Shown: positions 34,256 through 44,512 of the stretch, piece by piece | Numbering within the stretch: the first letter of the stretch is position 1 | Layout of the letters: each line of letters starts with the position of its first letter | Assembly: GCF_014654615.1 (NCBI RefSeq) | Contig: NZ_BNBB01000007.1 | Location: 1-64,000, forward strand | From: Streptosporangium violaceochromogenes | GTDB lineage: Bacteria; Actinomycetota; Actinomycetes; Streptosporangiales; Streptosporangiaceae | Direction: 5' to 3' | DNA length: 64,000 nucleotides | The notes under the pieces: generated by a model | Database searches by the model: none | Told to the model about the DNA's origin: nothing | What the model saw: only the letters and a program-made list of their open reading frames with translations | Program-made: the position numbers and the translations under genes

Positions 34256-34283
34256 GTGATACGCATTTGCGAACTCCTTGCAA
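34256..34283 (-). promoter_or_regulatory. Peptide-operon promoter with Nur-like palindrome
   Basis: On the minus strand TTGCAA-N5-TCGCAA (34267-34283) matches the tTGCaa-N5-ttGCAA pattern I recall for the Streptomyces nickel-responsive Fur-family repressor Nur. Its first half doubles as a -35 box, with TATCAC (34256-34261) as -10 at 16-base spacing. The peptide ATG follows 43 bases later. A metal-responsive Fur-family repressor is therefore plausible. A GAGTTC-AA-GAACTC inverted repeat (34309-34322) over the upstream gene's stop codon may separate the transcripts. Confidence 0.5.
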
Positions 34284-34320
34284 AAACACCATAGGCACGG
34301 CCGCCCGGGAGTTCAAGAAC

Positions 34321-35013
34321 TCATTTCCCGGCCAACGCGCAGTCGTCGCACTTGACCCCGCCTGGTACCCGGTAATAAAGGCAGCAGGTGGTCCGGCGGA
34401 ACATCAGACCGGGCGAGGTGATCGCGCCTTTCCCGGTCAGGGCCCCGCGGCCGAGCAGAGCGGTGGCCAGCCGGGCGGCGGGGACGGCCAAGCCGGGACG
34501 GGCCGCCGCGATCGCCCGCCCGGCCTCCGCCAGCGCCGAGGCGGCGTTGCCGTAGAGCAGCCCGGATGCGACCTTGACCCGCAGCCCGGCCGCCAGCGGT
34601 TCCAGATGGCCGCGCACGACCATGTCGTACATCAGGTCCGTGACGTGGTCTTCCGGACCGGCGTGCCATCCGGACGCCACGGGCAGGCGCAGCCGTGGCC
34701 CGTCGTCGGCGCGCTCCAGCCGGCGCAGGTCGGGCACCACCCCGTGGCCGAGCACCGCGGCCAGCAGCGGCGACCACAGCCGGGCCGCGTGCCCCAGCTG
34801 CGCGATGGAGGCGCCGATACGCGGTTCGCCGGTGCCGTACCGGGTGGCGGTCGCCTCCACCGGATCGGTGAAACCGCACGCGTAGTCGGAATGCACGCTG
34901 TGCCATCCGGTGCCGTCGGCTCCGATGTCGATCACGAAGAAGGAGCCGAGTTCCGCCGCCTTTCGCAGGGCGGTCAGGATCGATTCGGGGGGAGCCGGTC
35001 GAAGTGATTCCAT
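34321..35013 (-). CDS. Second FhuF-like [2Fe-2S] reductase
   Basis: A 230-residue paralogue of the product at 28761. The C-terminal CCLYYRVPGGVKCDDC (CCx10CxxC) holds the [2Fe-2S] cluster; GLLYGNAASALAEAGRAIAA and IAQLGHAARLWSPLLAAVLG match the first copy. It has its own complete N-terminus (MESLRPAPPESILTALRKAA), which shows where the family really starts. It follows the substrate-binding protein gene by 96 bases on the same strand and should belong to the riboswitch-controlled transcript. The probable role is reductive release of metal from a chelate brought in by that transporter. Confidence 0.8.
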   Translation of the reverse strand: MESLRPAPPESILTALRKAAELGSFFVIDIGADGTGWHSVHSDYACGFTDPVEATATRYGTGEPRIGASIAQLGHAARLWSPLLAAVLGHGVVPDLRRLERADDGPRLRLPVASGWHAGPEDHVTDLMYDMVVRGHLEPLAAGLRVKVASGLLYGNAASALAEAGRAIAAARPGLAVPAARLATALLGRGALTGKGAITSPGLMFRRTTCCLYYRVPGGVKCDDCALAGK

Positions 35014-35109
35014 GGCGCTGTCGCTCCGTTCATCGAAATCGCACGGCGAAAAGCCGGACGGCGTGCCCGGCGAAGGGGAAAGGAAAGGTCGGCTCGTCGT
35101 CCGGCTCGT

Positions 35110-36108
35110 TCACATGAACCGGTCGGTGTGGATCTGCCGTGCCAGCGACTCCACCGCCGACGGCGCCCGGATCCCGAGCACGACCGACGACAGCGGCAGC
35201 ACCGCGAACCGCCTGTTCTTGATCGCCGGCACGTCCGCGAGCGCCGGATTGGACAGCAGGAACCTCTTCTTGTCGGCCACCGGCCGGTCGCCGTAGTCGT
35301 AGATGACGATCCACTCGGGCGCCCGCTCGGCGACCTGCTCGAACGACACGTCACCCCACGCCTTGTCCAGGTCGGCGAACAGGTTCCGCCCGCCCGCCCG
35401 CTTGATGACGTCGTTGCCGACGCCCTTGCCGCCGGCGGTGAACGCGGTCTTGTCACCGCTGTCGTAGACGAACAGCTTGATCGGGCTCACCCCGGCGAGC
35501 CTCTCCCCGACCTGGGCCAGCGGCGCGCGCAGACGCGTGACGAGGGCCTCGGCCCGGTCGCGGACGCCGAAGATCGCGGCGATGTTGCGGATCTCCTGGT
35601 CCATCGTGTCCAGGGTGACCGGGCCGGTCGGGCACTGCTCGACGTTGAGGTAGGTGTCGATCCCGGCCTTGCCCAGCGCGTCACGGCCGCGGCCCTCCTT
35701 CACGTCGAAGGTGCTGGAGAAGCCGCCGTAGACGAAGTCGGGCTCCTCGACCAGCAGTGCCTCGTAGGAGGGGTACTCCTTGGCGAGCACCTTGATCCCG
35801 TCGTAGGCGGCCTGGTACTCGGGAAGGATCTTGTCGTCGAGGTAGCCGGTGCCGATCATCGACCGCCGCAACCCCAGCGCCAGCATCACCTCGGTGGCGT
35901 GCTGGTTGAGCGAGACCGCCCGCCGCGGCGGACGCTCGTAGGTCGTCGTGACGCCGCAGTTGTCGACGGTGACCGGGAACCCCGCCACGGCCGGCGCGCC
36001 GGAGGCCGCGGCGGGGGGCCGGATTTCAGCGGGCGCGCCGCCGCAGCCGGCCAGGAGCACGGTGGAGAACAGGGTGAGCAGCAGGGACAGGGGGCGTCTG
36101 CCCGTCAT
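35110..36108 (-). CDS. Metal-chelate/cobalamin-type ABC transporter substrate-binding lipoprotein
   Basis: A 332-residue class III periplasmic-binding-type lipoprotein. A signal peptide (RPLSLLLTLFSTVLLAGCGG) ends in the lipobox LAGC. RRAVSLNQHATEVMLALGLR is the typical first lobe start of FecB/BtuF proteins, and VGNDVIKRAGGRNLFADL and ERAPEWIVIYDYG mark the second lobe. The 5' leader carries a cobalamin riboswitch (36307-36460), which favours cobalamin, a cobalt chelate or a linked metallophore as ligand. No permease gene lies beside it; an ABC ATPase remnant 6 kb away (28713) hints that partners were lost or are elsewhere. Confidence 0.85.
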   Translation of the reverse strand: MTGRRPLSLLLTLFSTVLLAGCGGAPAEIRPPAAASGAPAVAGFPVTVDNCGVTTTYERPPRRAVSLNQHATEVMLALGLRRSMIGTGYLDDKILPEYQAAYDGIKVLAKEYPSYEALLVEEPDFVYGGFSSTFDVKEGRGRDALGKAGIDTYLNVEQCPTGPVTLDTMDQEIRNIAAIFGVRDRAEALVTRLRAPLAQVGERLAGVSPIKLFVYDSGDKTAFTAGGKGVGNDVIKRAGGRNLFADLDKAWGDVSFEQVAERAPEWIVIYDYGDRPVADKKRFLLSNPALADVPAIKNRRFAVLPLSSVVLGIRAPSAVESLARQIHTDRFM

Positions 36109-36306
36109 GGGCGGTTCCTCTCACGGAAGTGCCGTGGGGCGGCCCTGTCGGGAGGCAGCGGAGACCGGTCCGGGAGACGTCTTTCGGACAGATGCCGGCG
36201 CGCCGGCCGCGCGGCACCGCCACGCGGAGTGCTCATCGGCCCATCGGGCACGCCGACCCGCTCCTCTCCGGGGAGATCCGCCCCAGTTCATCGAGGAGGC
36301 GACCGC

Positions 36307-36460
36307 GTGAGTCTCCTGGCTCTCGGGTCGAGGCTCGTCCCCGCCTTCCCGCCCCGGGGGGCAGTGGCCGTATGGGGATCCGCTCGCCGATCACAGTGGC
36401 GGGACCACGCCGGATTCACACCGGCTTCCTCGTCCGCGCTCGCCTTTCCGTCATCATTAC
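36307..36460 (-). promoter_or_regulatory. Cobalamin (B12) riboswitch
   Basis: Read on the minus strand, the element contains GGAAGCCGGTGTGAATCCGG, then GGTCCCGCCACTGTGA, later GCCACTG and GGGAAGGCGGGGACGAG, and ends GAGAGCCAGGAGACTCAC. These are the B12-box core and its flanking conserved loops in the right order. It lies about 200 bases upstream of the substrate-binding lipoprotein start and after the stop of cobF, so it governs the lipoprotein and probably the FhuF-like gene behind it. In the usual mode, adenosylcobalamin would switch expression off. Confidence 0.92.
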
Positions 36461-36525
36461 ACGAAGCCGTCGAGGCGGCGAGGGCACCGCGTGGACGTCG
36501 GCGGCGACCACCTCGGCGGAGCCGC

Positions 36526-37323
36526 TCACCTCCGCCCCAAGGGGCCCGGCTCCGGCGCGTCGCCGCCGGTCCCGCGGCGCAGCAGATAGGTGTCCATGAT
36601 CCAGCCCTTGCGGGCACGGGCCTCGGCCCTGGCCTCGACGATCCGTGCGGCGACCTGCCGTACCGGACCGGAGATGAGGATCTCGTCCGGCATGCCCAGG
36701 TAGGCGCCCCAGAAGATCTCCACGTCCGGATCGTCGAGGTCGGCGAAGGCGTTGCGCGCGTCCAGCATCACCACGAGATCGTCGACGTCGCCGGGCCATT
36801 GTCCGGCCAGCAGCCGCCCGGTGGTGATCTGGACCGGACGGCCGACGCGGTTCAGCCCGGTCCGGTGCCGGGCGGCGAGCGCGGACACGCTGCTGATCCC
36901 CGGGATCACCTCCACCTCGAACGAGACGCCGGGACGGGCCAGCACGTCCTCCAGGATCGCCAGGGTGCTGTCGTACAGGCTCGGGTCGCCCCACACCAGG
37001 AACGCGCCCGTCTCCTCGGGGCCGAGCTCCCGCTCGATCATCTCGGCGCAGACCTCCGCCCGGCGGCGGCGCCAGTCGTGGACGGCCTCGGCGTACGCCC
37101 CGGCCGTGCGGTCACGCTCGGGATCACGGCCCCGCACCAGCCGATGGGGCCGGTCGCCGCAGTGCCGGCGCAGGATCTCCTCACGCAGGCCGACGAGCTC
37201 CCCTTTCACCTCGCCCTTGTCCAGGACGAAGAACACGTCCACCCGGCCCAGCGCCTTCACCGCCTGAACGGTGACCTGATCCGGATCCCCCGCGCCGATA
37301 CCGATGATCATGATCGTCCTCAT
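36526..37323 (-). CDS. cobF: Precorrin-6A synthase (deacetylating)
   Basis: A 265-residue SAM-dependent methyltransferase of the aerobic cobalamin pathway, which methylates C-1 and removes the acetyl group of precorrin-5. MRTIMIIGIGAGDPDQVTVQ is the CobF N-terminus; VWGDPSLYDSTLAILEDVLA and VIPGISSVSALAARH are tetrapyrrole-methyltransferase loops, and LISGPVRQVAARIVEARAEA the CobF C-terminal part. I start at 37323 (GGGAGACTGGACGG upstream) rather than eight codons earlier. No other cob gene is nearby, but the cobalamin riboswitch begins just beyond its stop. Confidence 0.92.
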   Translation of the reverse strand: MRTIMIIGIGAGDPDQVTVQAVKALGRVDVFFVLDKGEVKGELVGLREEILRRHCGDRPHRLVRGRDPERDRTAGAYAEAVHDWRRRRAEVCAEMIERELGPEETGAFLVWGDPSLYDSTLAILEDVLARPGVSFEVEVIPGISSVSALAARHRTGLNRVGRPVQITTGRLLAGQWPGDVDDLVVMLDARNAFADLDDPDVEIFWGAYLGMPDEILISGPVRQVAARIVEARAEARARKGWIMDTYLLRRGTGGDAPEPGPLGRR

Positions 37324-37395
37324 CCGTCCAGTCTCCCGCACGGCCAAGGAACCACCGCCACCACCCGGCGGTCTTCGGACACCACGCCTTGGAGG

Positions 37396-38406
37396 TCAGG
37401 CGTGCCGGGACAGCCAGGCCGCGCCGGCCAGGCCGGTCGCCACGGTGACGGCCGCCAGGCGGCGGTGACGGGACAGCCAGGCCTGCGGGCTGCGGGAGTG
37501 GGCGCGGGCGTCGAAACGGCCGTGCGCCCCGAAGTCCCTTCCGTCGCCGCCGTCCACCGGCTCCCACAGGTTGGCCGGCCGGTCGGCCCGCTGGGGCTCC
37601 TGCGTCTGCTGGGATCGGTATCCCGTCCTGGCCAGGTAGCGGTCGATCAGGGCCGGGGCCAGCCGGTTGGCCAGCAGGGTGGCGGCCGTCATGGACCCCA
37701 CCCAGAACTCCTTGCGGCCGGGGTGATCGGCGGCGAAGACGATCGCCCGTGCCGCGATCTCCGGCTGGTAGATGGGCGGGACCGGCTGCGGGCGGCGGGG
37801 GAGGCGTGACAGCACCCAGTCGAACTGCGGGGTGTTGAGCGCGGGAAGCTGCACCATCGTGACGCGGACCCCGCTTCCGTCGTGCAACAGCTCGCAGCGC
37901 AGGGACTCGGTGAAGCCCTTGACGGCGTGCTTGGCCGCGCAGTAGCCGGCCTGCAGCGGGATCGCCCGGTAGGCCAGCGCGGAGCCGGCCTGGACGACGG
38001 TGCCCCGGTCGCGGGGCAGCATGCGCTCCAGGGCGGCCTTGGTGCCGTAGACGTAGCCCAGGTAGGTGACCTCGGTGATCCGGCGGAACTCCGCCGGGGT
38101 GATCTGGGAGACGGGGGCGAACACCGTGCTGAAGGCCACGTTCACCCACACGTCGATCGGCCCGAGCTCGTCCTCCACCCGCCGGGCCGCCTCCTCCACC
38201 TGTCGGGCGTCGGCCACGTCGACGGGAACGGGCAGGGCCCGCCCCCCGGCCACCCGGACCTCCTCGGCGGCGGCCTCCAGCCCCTTCTCACCGCGGGCCA
38301 GCAGCGCCACGGCGTCTCCCCGGGCGCCGAACAGGCGGGCCGAGGCCCGGCCGACGCCGGCGCTCGCCCCGGTGACCACCACGGTTCGCGGACCTTTCCT
38401 GATCAT
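37396..38406 (-). CDS. SDR-family oxidoreductase with C-terminal membrane tail
   Basis: A 336-residue short-chain dehydrogenase. [19 protein letters not shown] is the NAD(P)-binding motif (TGxxxGxG), [14 protein letters not shown] the NxAG-like strand (VNVA), Ser in AGSALAYR and [11 protein letters not shown] the catalytic YxxxK. The last 60 residues add a linker and a short hydrophobic segment ([20 protein letters not shown]) that may anchor it. The start at 38406 has GGAAGGGGGGAAC ahead. The substrate is unknown. It lies upstream of cobF on the same strand, 72 bases apart. Confidence 0.87.
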   Translation of the reverse strand: MIRKGPRTVVVTGASAGVGRASARLFGARGDAVALLARGEKGLEAAAEEVRVAGGRALPVPVDVADARQVEEAARRVEDELGPIDVWVNVAFSTVFAPVSQITPAEFRRITEVTYLGYVYGTKAALERMLPRDRGTVVQAGSALAYRAIPLQAGYCAAKHAVKGFTESLRCELLHDGSGVRVTMVQLPALNTPQFDWVLSRLPRRPQPVPPIYQPEIAARAIVFAADHPGRKEFWVGSMTAATLLANRLAPALIDRYLARTGYRSQQTQEPQRADRPANLWEPVDGGDGRDFGAHGRFDARAHSRSPQAWLSRHRRLAAVTVATGLAGAAWLSRHA

Positions 38407-38686
38407 GCGCGTTCCCCCCTTCCTCCCCCGGGAGCGGCGATCCGTGAAGAGCGCCAGGACGCGGCGCCGGTCCGTTCCCGAGGCCCCGGCCGGTTCGCGG
38501 ATCGCGATGCGATCCCGGCGCGACACGGGTCGTGCTCACGCCCTTACCCTCCTGCCGGCGCCGCATACGCCCCGGCGAGCCGCGAAACCGCCGAAAGCCG
38601 GAAGGCCCCGGACGAGGCCGGACGAGCGAGGGGAGGGGGAGCGGGCCGGTCGCCGGGTGTGGCCGGTTCGCGCGTACCATGCGACG

Positions 38687-39547
38687 GTGGACGTTCTGGA
38701 ACCGGAGGTGTGGCGAGCCCGGGCGGAGGCTCACCGGCGGCGGGTCGAGGTGTGGACGGCACCGTACCTGGCGCGCAGGGCGCGAGGTGAGAGCCATCCC
38801 GTCGAGGACTTCCTGTTCGTCTACTACGGGCACCGGCCGGCGCGGCTGCGGCGGTGGCATCCGGGCGCCGGGGTGGTCCTGAAGGGGGCGTGCGACCTCG
38901 GCCGCGACTATCTCGACACATCCGAGGGCGCCGTGCTCGACACCGCGGCGCTGATGGGCAGGCGCGGGCCCGCCGTCGGGTGGATCGCGCGGCTGCTGGC
39001 CGCCACCGCGGCACGGCCGGCGTATCTGGGCTGCTTCGGCCTGCACGAGTGGGCGATGGTCTACAAGGTCGAGGAGACGCGGCACGGCGCCTGGCCGTTG
39101 CGGCTCAGCGGGAAGAAGGTCGCGGAGGTCGTGGAGCAGAGGGGGGTGCGATGCGGCCACTTCGACGCGTTCCGCTTCTTCACCCCTCCGGCCCGCCCGC
39201 TCAACGCGCTGCGGCCGACGCGGCAGAGCCGGCAGGAGCTGGAGCAGCCGGGCTGCCTGCACACCAACATGGACCTGTACAAGTGGGCGTACAAGCTGTC
39301 ACCGCTGGTGAGCGGTGAGCTGGTCGCCGACTGCTTCGCGCTGGCCCGTGACATCCGCGCCGTGGACATGCGGGCCAGCCCGTACGACCTGGATCCGCTC
39401 GGCTACCGGGCGATCCGGGTCGAGACGCCCGAGGGGCGGGCCGAGTACGCCGCCGAGCAGCGGGGCTTCGCCGAGCGGGCGCGGCCGATCAGACAGCGTC
39501 TGCTCGACGCCTGCGAACGGTTGCTCGCCGGGGCCGGCCGCCCCTGA
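38687..39547 (+). CDS. 3-methyladenine DNA glycosylase-family protein
   Basis: A 286-residue protein that matches, from memory, an actinobacterial group annotated as 3-methyladenine DNA glycosylases. Characteristic segments are EVWRARAEAHRRRVEVWTAP, HPVEDFLFVYYGHRPARLRR and CLHTNMDLYKWAYKLSPLVS. I see no helix-hairpin-helix or AlkA motif, so the enzymatic label rests on family naming. GTG 38687 starts it; no strong ribosome site is visible. A strong terminator lies downstream. Confidence 0.65.
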   Translation: MDVLEPEVWRARAEAHRRRVEVWTAPYLARRARGESHPVEDFLFVYYGHRPARLRRWHPGAGVVLKGACDLGRDYLDTSEGAVLDTAALMGRRGPAVGWIARLLAATAARPAYLGCFGLHEWAMVYKVEETRHGAWPLRLSGKKVAEVVEQRGVRCGHFDAFRFFTPPARPLNALRPTRQSRQELEQPGCLHTNMDLYKWAYKLSPLVSGELVADCFALARDIRAVDMRASPYDLDPLGYRAIRVETPEGRAEYAAEQRGFAERARPIRQRLLDACERLLAGAGRP

Positions 39548-39725
39548 TCCACGGCGGCCGGGCGACCTGCGGGCGCGCCACGACCACGGAGGCGTGACGG
39601 CCGGGGCCCGGCACGGGCCGGAGGGGAGCGGGACGGGGCGGGACGGGGCGGGACAGACGTCATCCGCCGCCGTCTGGCCTTTTTCCCGGGGTGTGCTCGC
39701 GGAGAGACCCCGGTCGCCGGGAAAG

Positions 39726-39762
39726 CACGGCGCCCGGGACTGTCCGGGTCCCGGGCGCCGTG
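39726..39762. terminator. Bidirectional hairpin terminator
   Basis: A perfect 15-bp stem (39726-39740 with 39748-39762) and 7-base loop sits between the convergent genes ending at 39547 and 39840. The rest of the 292-base gap holds GC repeats (GGGACGGGGC copies at about 39630-39655) and nothing else I can assign. Confidence 0.8.
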
Positions 39763-39839
39763 TGGTGCCGCGGCGGGGGCCGACGGCGGTGGCAGGAACC
39801 GCCGGGGCCGCGTCGCCGGTTGGTCGGGCTGAGGAGAGA

Positions 39840-41464
<1,625 letters not shown>

Positions 41465-41468
<4 letters not shown>

Positions 41469-42391
41469 TTGCCTCCAAGGGCGCGAAGAAAGAAGGCGAC
41501 GTTGGCGGGACGTTCGGCGAGACGGCGCATGAAGTAGCCGTACCAGTCGTCGCCGTACGGGATGTAGACACGCATCGTGTGGCCGGCGCCGGCCAGCGCC
41601 TGCTGTTTGTCGGTGCGGATTCCGTAGAGCATCTGGTATTCGTACTCGCCCCGGGAGCGGCCGAAACGGTCGGCGAGGGTCTCGGTGATCGAGATCAGCC
41701 GGTCGTCGTGCGTCGCCACCATAGGATATCCCTGCCCGGCCATGAGGATCCGAAGACAGCGGACATACGCCTTGTCGACCTCGCCCTTCTTCTGATGGGC
41801 CACGGAGGGGGGTTCGGCGTAGGCGCCCTTGACCAGGCGGACCCGCGACCCCTCGTACGACAGGTCGCGGCAGTCGGCCTCGGTCCGGAACAGATAGGCC
41901 TGCAGGGCGACCCCGGTGGTGGGGAAGTCCGTGCGCACGGCCCGCAGGATGCCGAGCGTGGAGTCGACCGTGGTGTGGTCCTCCATGTCGAACGTCACGT
42001 TCGCGTCGACGGCGCGGGCGGCCCGGCAGATCTGGAGGGCGTTCTCCAGGGCGATCTTGTCGCCGTCGGCGCCGAGCGCCTGGCCCACGGCCGAGAGCTT
42101 CACCGACACCTCGGCGCGGGAGCCGAGCCCCATGTCGCGCAGCGCGTTGAGCAGGATGATGTAGGCGTCGGCGGTCTGGGCGGCGGCGTCGGCGTCCCGG
42201 GTCTCCTCGCCCAGATGGTCGATGGTGACGGTGAGGCCCGCGCCGGTCAGCCGGCGGACGGCCGTGACCGCGTCCTGGACGGTCTCGCCCGCCACGAAGC
42301 GTTCGACGACCTTGCGCGTCAGGGGAAGGCCGGAGACCGTGCGCCGGACCAGCGGCGCCCGGGATCCGGCGAGTAGTAGGGAACCGAGCAT
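41465..42391 (-). CDS. Proline dehydrogenase
   Basis: A 308-residue FAD-dependent monofunctional PRODH. It oxidises proline to P5C. Family features are FVAGETVQDAVTAVRRLTGA, VSVKLSAVG, VTFDMEDHTTVDSTLGILRA, AYLFRTEADC and VRLVKGAYAEPP with the substrate-binding Arg pair near the end (MRVYIPYGDDWYGYFMRRLA). It forms an operon with pruA and is divergent from a PucR-type regulator 96 bases away, a common arrangement for proline-responsive control in actinomycetes. Confidence 0.93.
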
Positions 42392-42429
42392 GTTCCCTAG
42401 GCTAAAACCGCGATTCGGTCAACCCCCAT

Positions 42430-42458
42430 GTGCATCTGCCACGACCCTTGTGATGCAC
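42430..42458. promoter_or_regulatory. Inverted repeat in the proline catabolic divergent promoter
   Basis: GTGCATC (42430-42436) and GATGCAC (42452-42458) form 7-bp arms around a 15-base spacer, centred between the proline dehydrogenase gene and the pucR-like gene. It is a fair candidate binding site for the PucR-type activator. Confidence 0.45.
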
Positions 42459-42486
42459 GTTCATACAGATGTACCAGAATGGGGGA

Positions 42487-43557
42487 ATGTTGCAGGAGAC
42501 AGTCGACGAGATCGCCGCCCGGCTCGGCGCCTCCGCGACTCTGGAGGACCGCTCGTTCCAGCTCCTGGCCTACGCCGCGCAGAGCGGCGACATCGATCAG
42601 ATCCGCCAGGAGTCCATCCTCCGGCGCCGCGCGACGGAGGAGGTCCGTTCCTATTTCGAGGGGTACGGCATCGCCACCGCCAGGGGCCCGGTCCGCATCC
42701 CCGCCGACGCCGAACTAGGGGTTTTCGCCCGAGTTTGCGTACCTTTGCGTCATCATGAAGTGACATACGGCTACCTGTGGCTGCTGGACGACGGCACGCT
42801 CGGGGACGAGGTGCTCGCCTCGGTGGCCGGTCCGGTGGCCAGGGCCGCCGCGACGCTCGCCCAGGAGGCTCGCAGCCGCCGGGACCTGGGAAGGAACCTC
42901 CGCGAACTGTTCTCGCACGACGCCGAGGAGCGCTCGTGGGCGCTGTCGCAGCTCGGCGACGTGACGGGCCCGCTGGCGGCGATCGCGGTGCGCGGGTCGC
43001 TGGAGCGGGTGGGGGCGCTGTGGACGCTCCCGCGCGGGGTACTCGCCGACCCCGGCCTGCTCGCCCAGGGCGAGCCGCTGGTGGCGTTGCTCGCCCCGGC
43101 CGGCCAGGCCATGGAACTGGCCGGCCGGATGCAGCGAATGTACGGCACCGCCTCCGGGGTGGGCGGTGCCCGCGCCGAGCCCGACCAGGTCTGGCGGAGC
43201 TGGCGGGAGGCCGTGCAGGCGCTCAGGGTGGCCGACCGGGTGCCCGGCTTCGCCCCCGTGGCGGCCTGGCCGAGGCTCGGCGTCTACCGGACGCTCGCCC
43301 GGCTCTCCCAGCCCGCCCTGCGCGAGCTGGCGGCCGAGGTGGTCGGGCTGGTCGGCGACCCGGAGCTGGCCAGGACCGTGGAGGGCTACCTGGACCGGGC
43401 CGGGCACGTCCAGGAGACCGCGGCGGCGCTCGGCGTGCACCGCCAGACGCTGTACTACCGTCTGAGCAAGGCCGAGCGGCTCACCGGGCGGCACCTGGCC
43501 GACGGGCAGGACCGCCTGCTGATCCACCTCGGCCTCAAGGCGGTCCACCTGCTGTGA
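42487..43557 (+). CDS. PucR-family transcriptional regulator of proline catabolism
   Basis: A 356-residue regulator. The C-terminal PucR helix-turn-helix is EGYLDRAGHVQETAAALGVH followed by RQTLYYRLSKAERLTGR. The N-terminal two-thirds is a ligand-sensing region (MLQETVDEIAARLGASATLE onward). It is divergent from the proline dehydrogenase operon, so it is the likely proline-responsive activator. ATG 42487 is preceded by GGGGGA directly; ATG 42469 is an alternative, and a near-leaderless message is possible. Confidence 0.85.
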   Translation: MLQETVDEIAARLGASATLEDRSFQLLAYAAQSGDIDQIRQESILRRRATEEVRSYFEGYGIATARGPVRIPADAELGVFARVCVPLRHHEVTYGYLWLLDDGTLGDEVLASVAGPVARAAATLAQEARSRRDLGRNLRELFSHDAEERSWALSQLGDVTGPLAAIAVRGSLERVGALWTLPRGVLADPGLLAQGEPLVALLAPAGQAMELAGRMQRMYGTASGVGGARAEPDQVWRSWREAVQALRVADRVPGFAPVAAWPRLGVYRTLARLSQPALRELAAEVVGLVGDPELARTVEGYLDRAGHVQETAAALGVHRQTLYYRLSKAERLTGRHLADGQDRLLIHLGLKAVHLL

Positions 43558-43569
43558 AGGGCCTTCGAG

Positions 43570-43598
43570 GGGGCGCTCCCCTGGTGAGGGGGCGCCCC
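43570..43598. terminator. Hairpin terminator
   Basis: GGGGCGC-t-CCCCT pairs with AGGGG-GCGCCCC around a GGTG loop, with one bulged T. It separates the convergent pucR-like and GH16 genes. Confidence 0.65.
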
Positions 43599-43621
43599 GC
43601 GGGAGGGGGGGTTCGGGGCGC

Positions 43622-44356
43622 TCAGCGGCCCGGGACCCGGTAGATCTTCACCCAGTCCACGTACATGCCGACCGTCCTCGGGGTGGAGGCGTTACGGCAC
43701 GGCGACCACCGGTTGCACGTCACGTCGTTCTGCAGCGCGAGGTGCATCGAGTGTCCCCGGGGCACGTTCGGCCCGGTGTAGTCCCACACCTTCCGGCCGT
43801 CCAGCCAGAAGGTCAGGCGGCCCGGCAGCCAGTCGACCGCGACCGTGTGCCACCGGGTGAAGTCGGCCCGCATCTGCCGCTGCGCCTGCCGCCGGTCGCC
43901 CCGGTGCACGAAGATCCCGCCCGACCCGCGGGAGGGGTCGATGATCTCGGCGAAGTCGATCTCGGCGTAGTCGGGCCGGCCCTGGGTGTCGGGCCAGAGC
44001 ATGGCGATCGGGGTGTACCCGGCGCCGGGCTCGGCGCGCATCCGTACCTCCCAGCGCCCGTAGCGCTGCGCCAGGTGGGTGGCGACGCCGCCGGAGAGGT
44101 CTCTGCCCCCCACGAAGCCGCCCTTGAGGCGCAGCACGCCGTTCGCCACGCTGGTGGCCCGGCGGGTGCGGGGGTTGGTCTCGGCGCCGGGGGAGTGGTA
44201 GACGAGCCAGGTGCGGCCGTCGAGCCGGGGGCCGTCGAAGTCGTCCACCAGTACGGGGTCGCCCCAGCCTCGGTCGGCGGACGCGTGCTGCGCGGGCAGG
44301 AGGGCGAACGTCAGAGCCGCCGTGGCGATGCCCAGGAACATACGACGCATTGACAT
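43622..44356 (-). CDS. Secreted glycoside hydrolase family 16 protein
   Basis: A 244-residue extracellular beta-glucanase-like enzyme. A signal peptide (RRMFLGIATAALTFALLPAQ, cleavage after HASA) precedes a GH16 jelly-roll domain. The catalytic motif is YAEIDFAEII, fitting ExDxxE (nucleophile and acid/base Glu). VDDFDGPRLDGRTWLVYHSP, RYGRWEVRMRAEPGAGYTPI and WHTVAVDWLPGRLTFWLDGR are standard GH16 strands. Two Cys near the end (VTCNRWSPCRN) may form a disulphide. The glycan substrate is not determinable. ATG 44356 is chosen because GGGG lies just upstream and TTG 44368 adds only an unconserved tail. Confidence 0.88.
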   Translation of the reverse strand: MSMRRMFLGIATAALTFALLPAQHASADRGWGDPVLVDDFDGPRLDGRTWLVYHSPGAETNPRTRRATSVANGVLRLKGGFVGGRDLSGGVATHLAQRYGRWEVRMRAEPGAGYTPIAMLWPDTQGRPDYAEIDFAEIIDPSRGSGGIFVHRGDRRQAQRQMRADFTRWHTVAVDWLPGRLTFWLDGRKVWDYTGPNVPRGHSMHLALQNDVTCNRWSPCRNASTPRTVGMYVDWVKIYRVPGR

Positions 44357-44512
44357 GCGCCCCATCAAAGCAATGATTCCACCTCAATAACAGCGGTATC
44401 TCAATTTAATATCCTTCGCCTGCATCGCCGGAGGCCGGTGCCGCCGCGCCGCTCCCACGGGGGGAGGTGTCTCTTCCCCCTGGTCGATGCTCATATGTGC
44501 GACTATTTCGGC

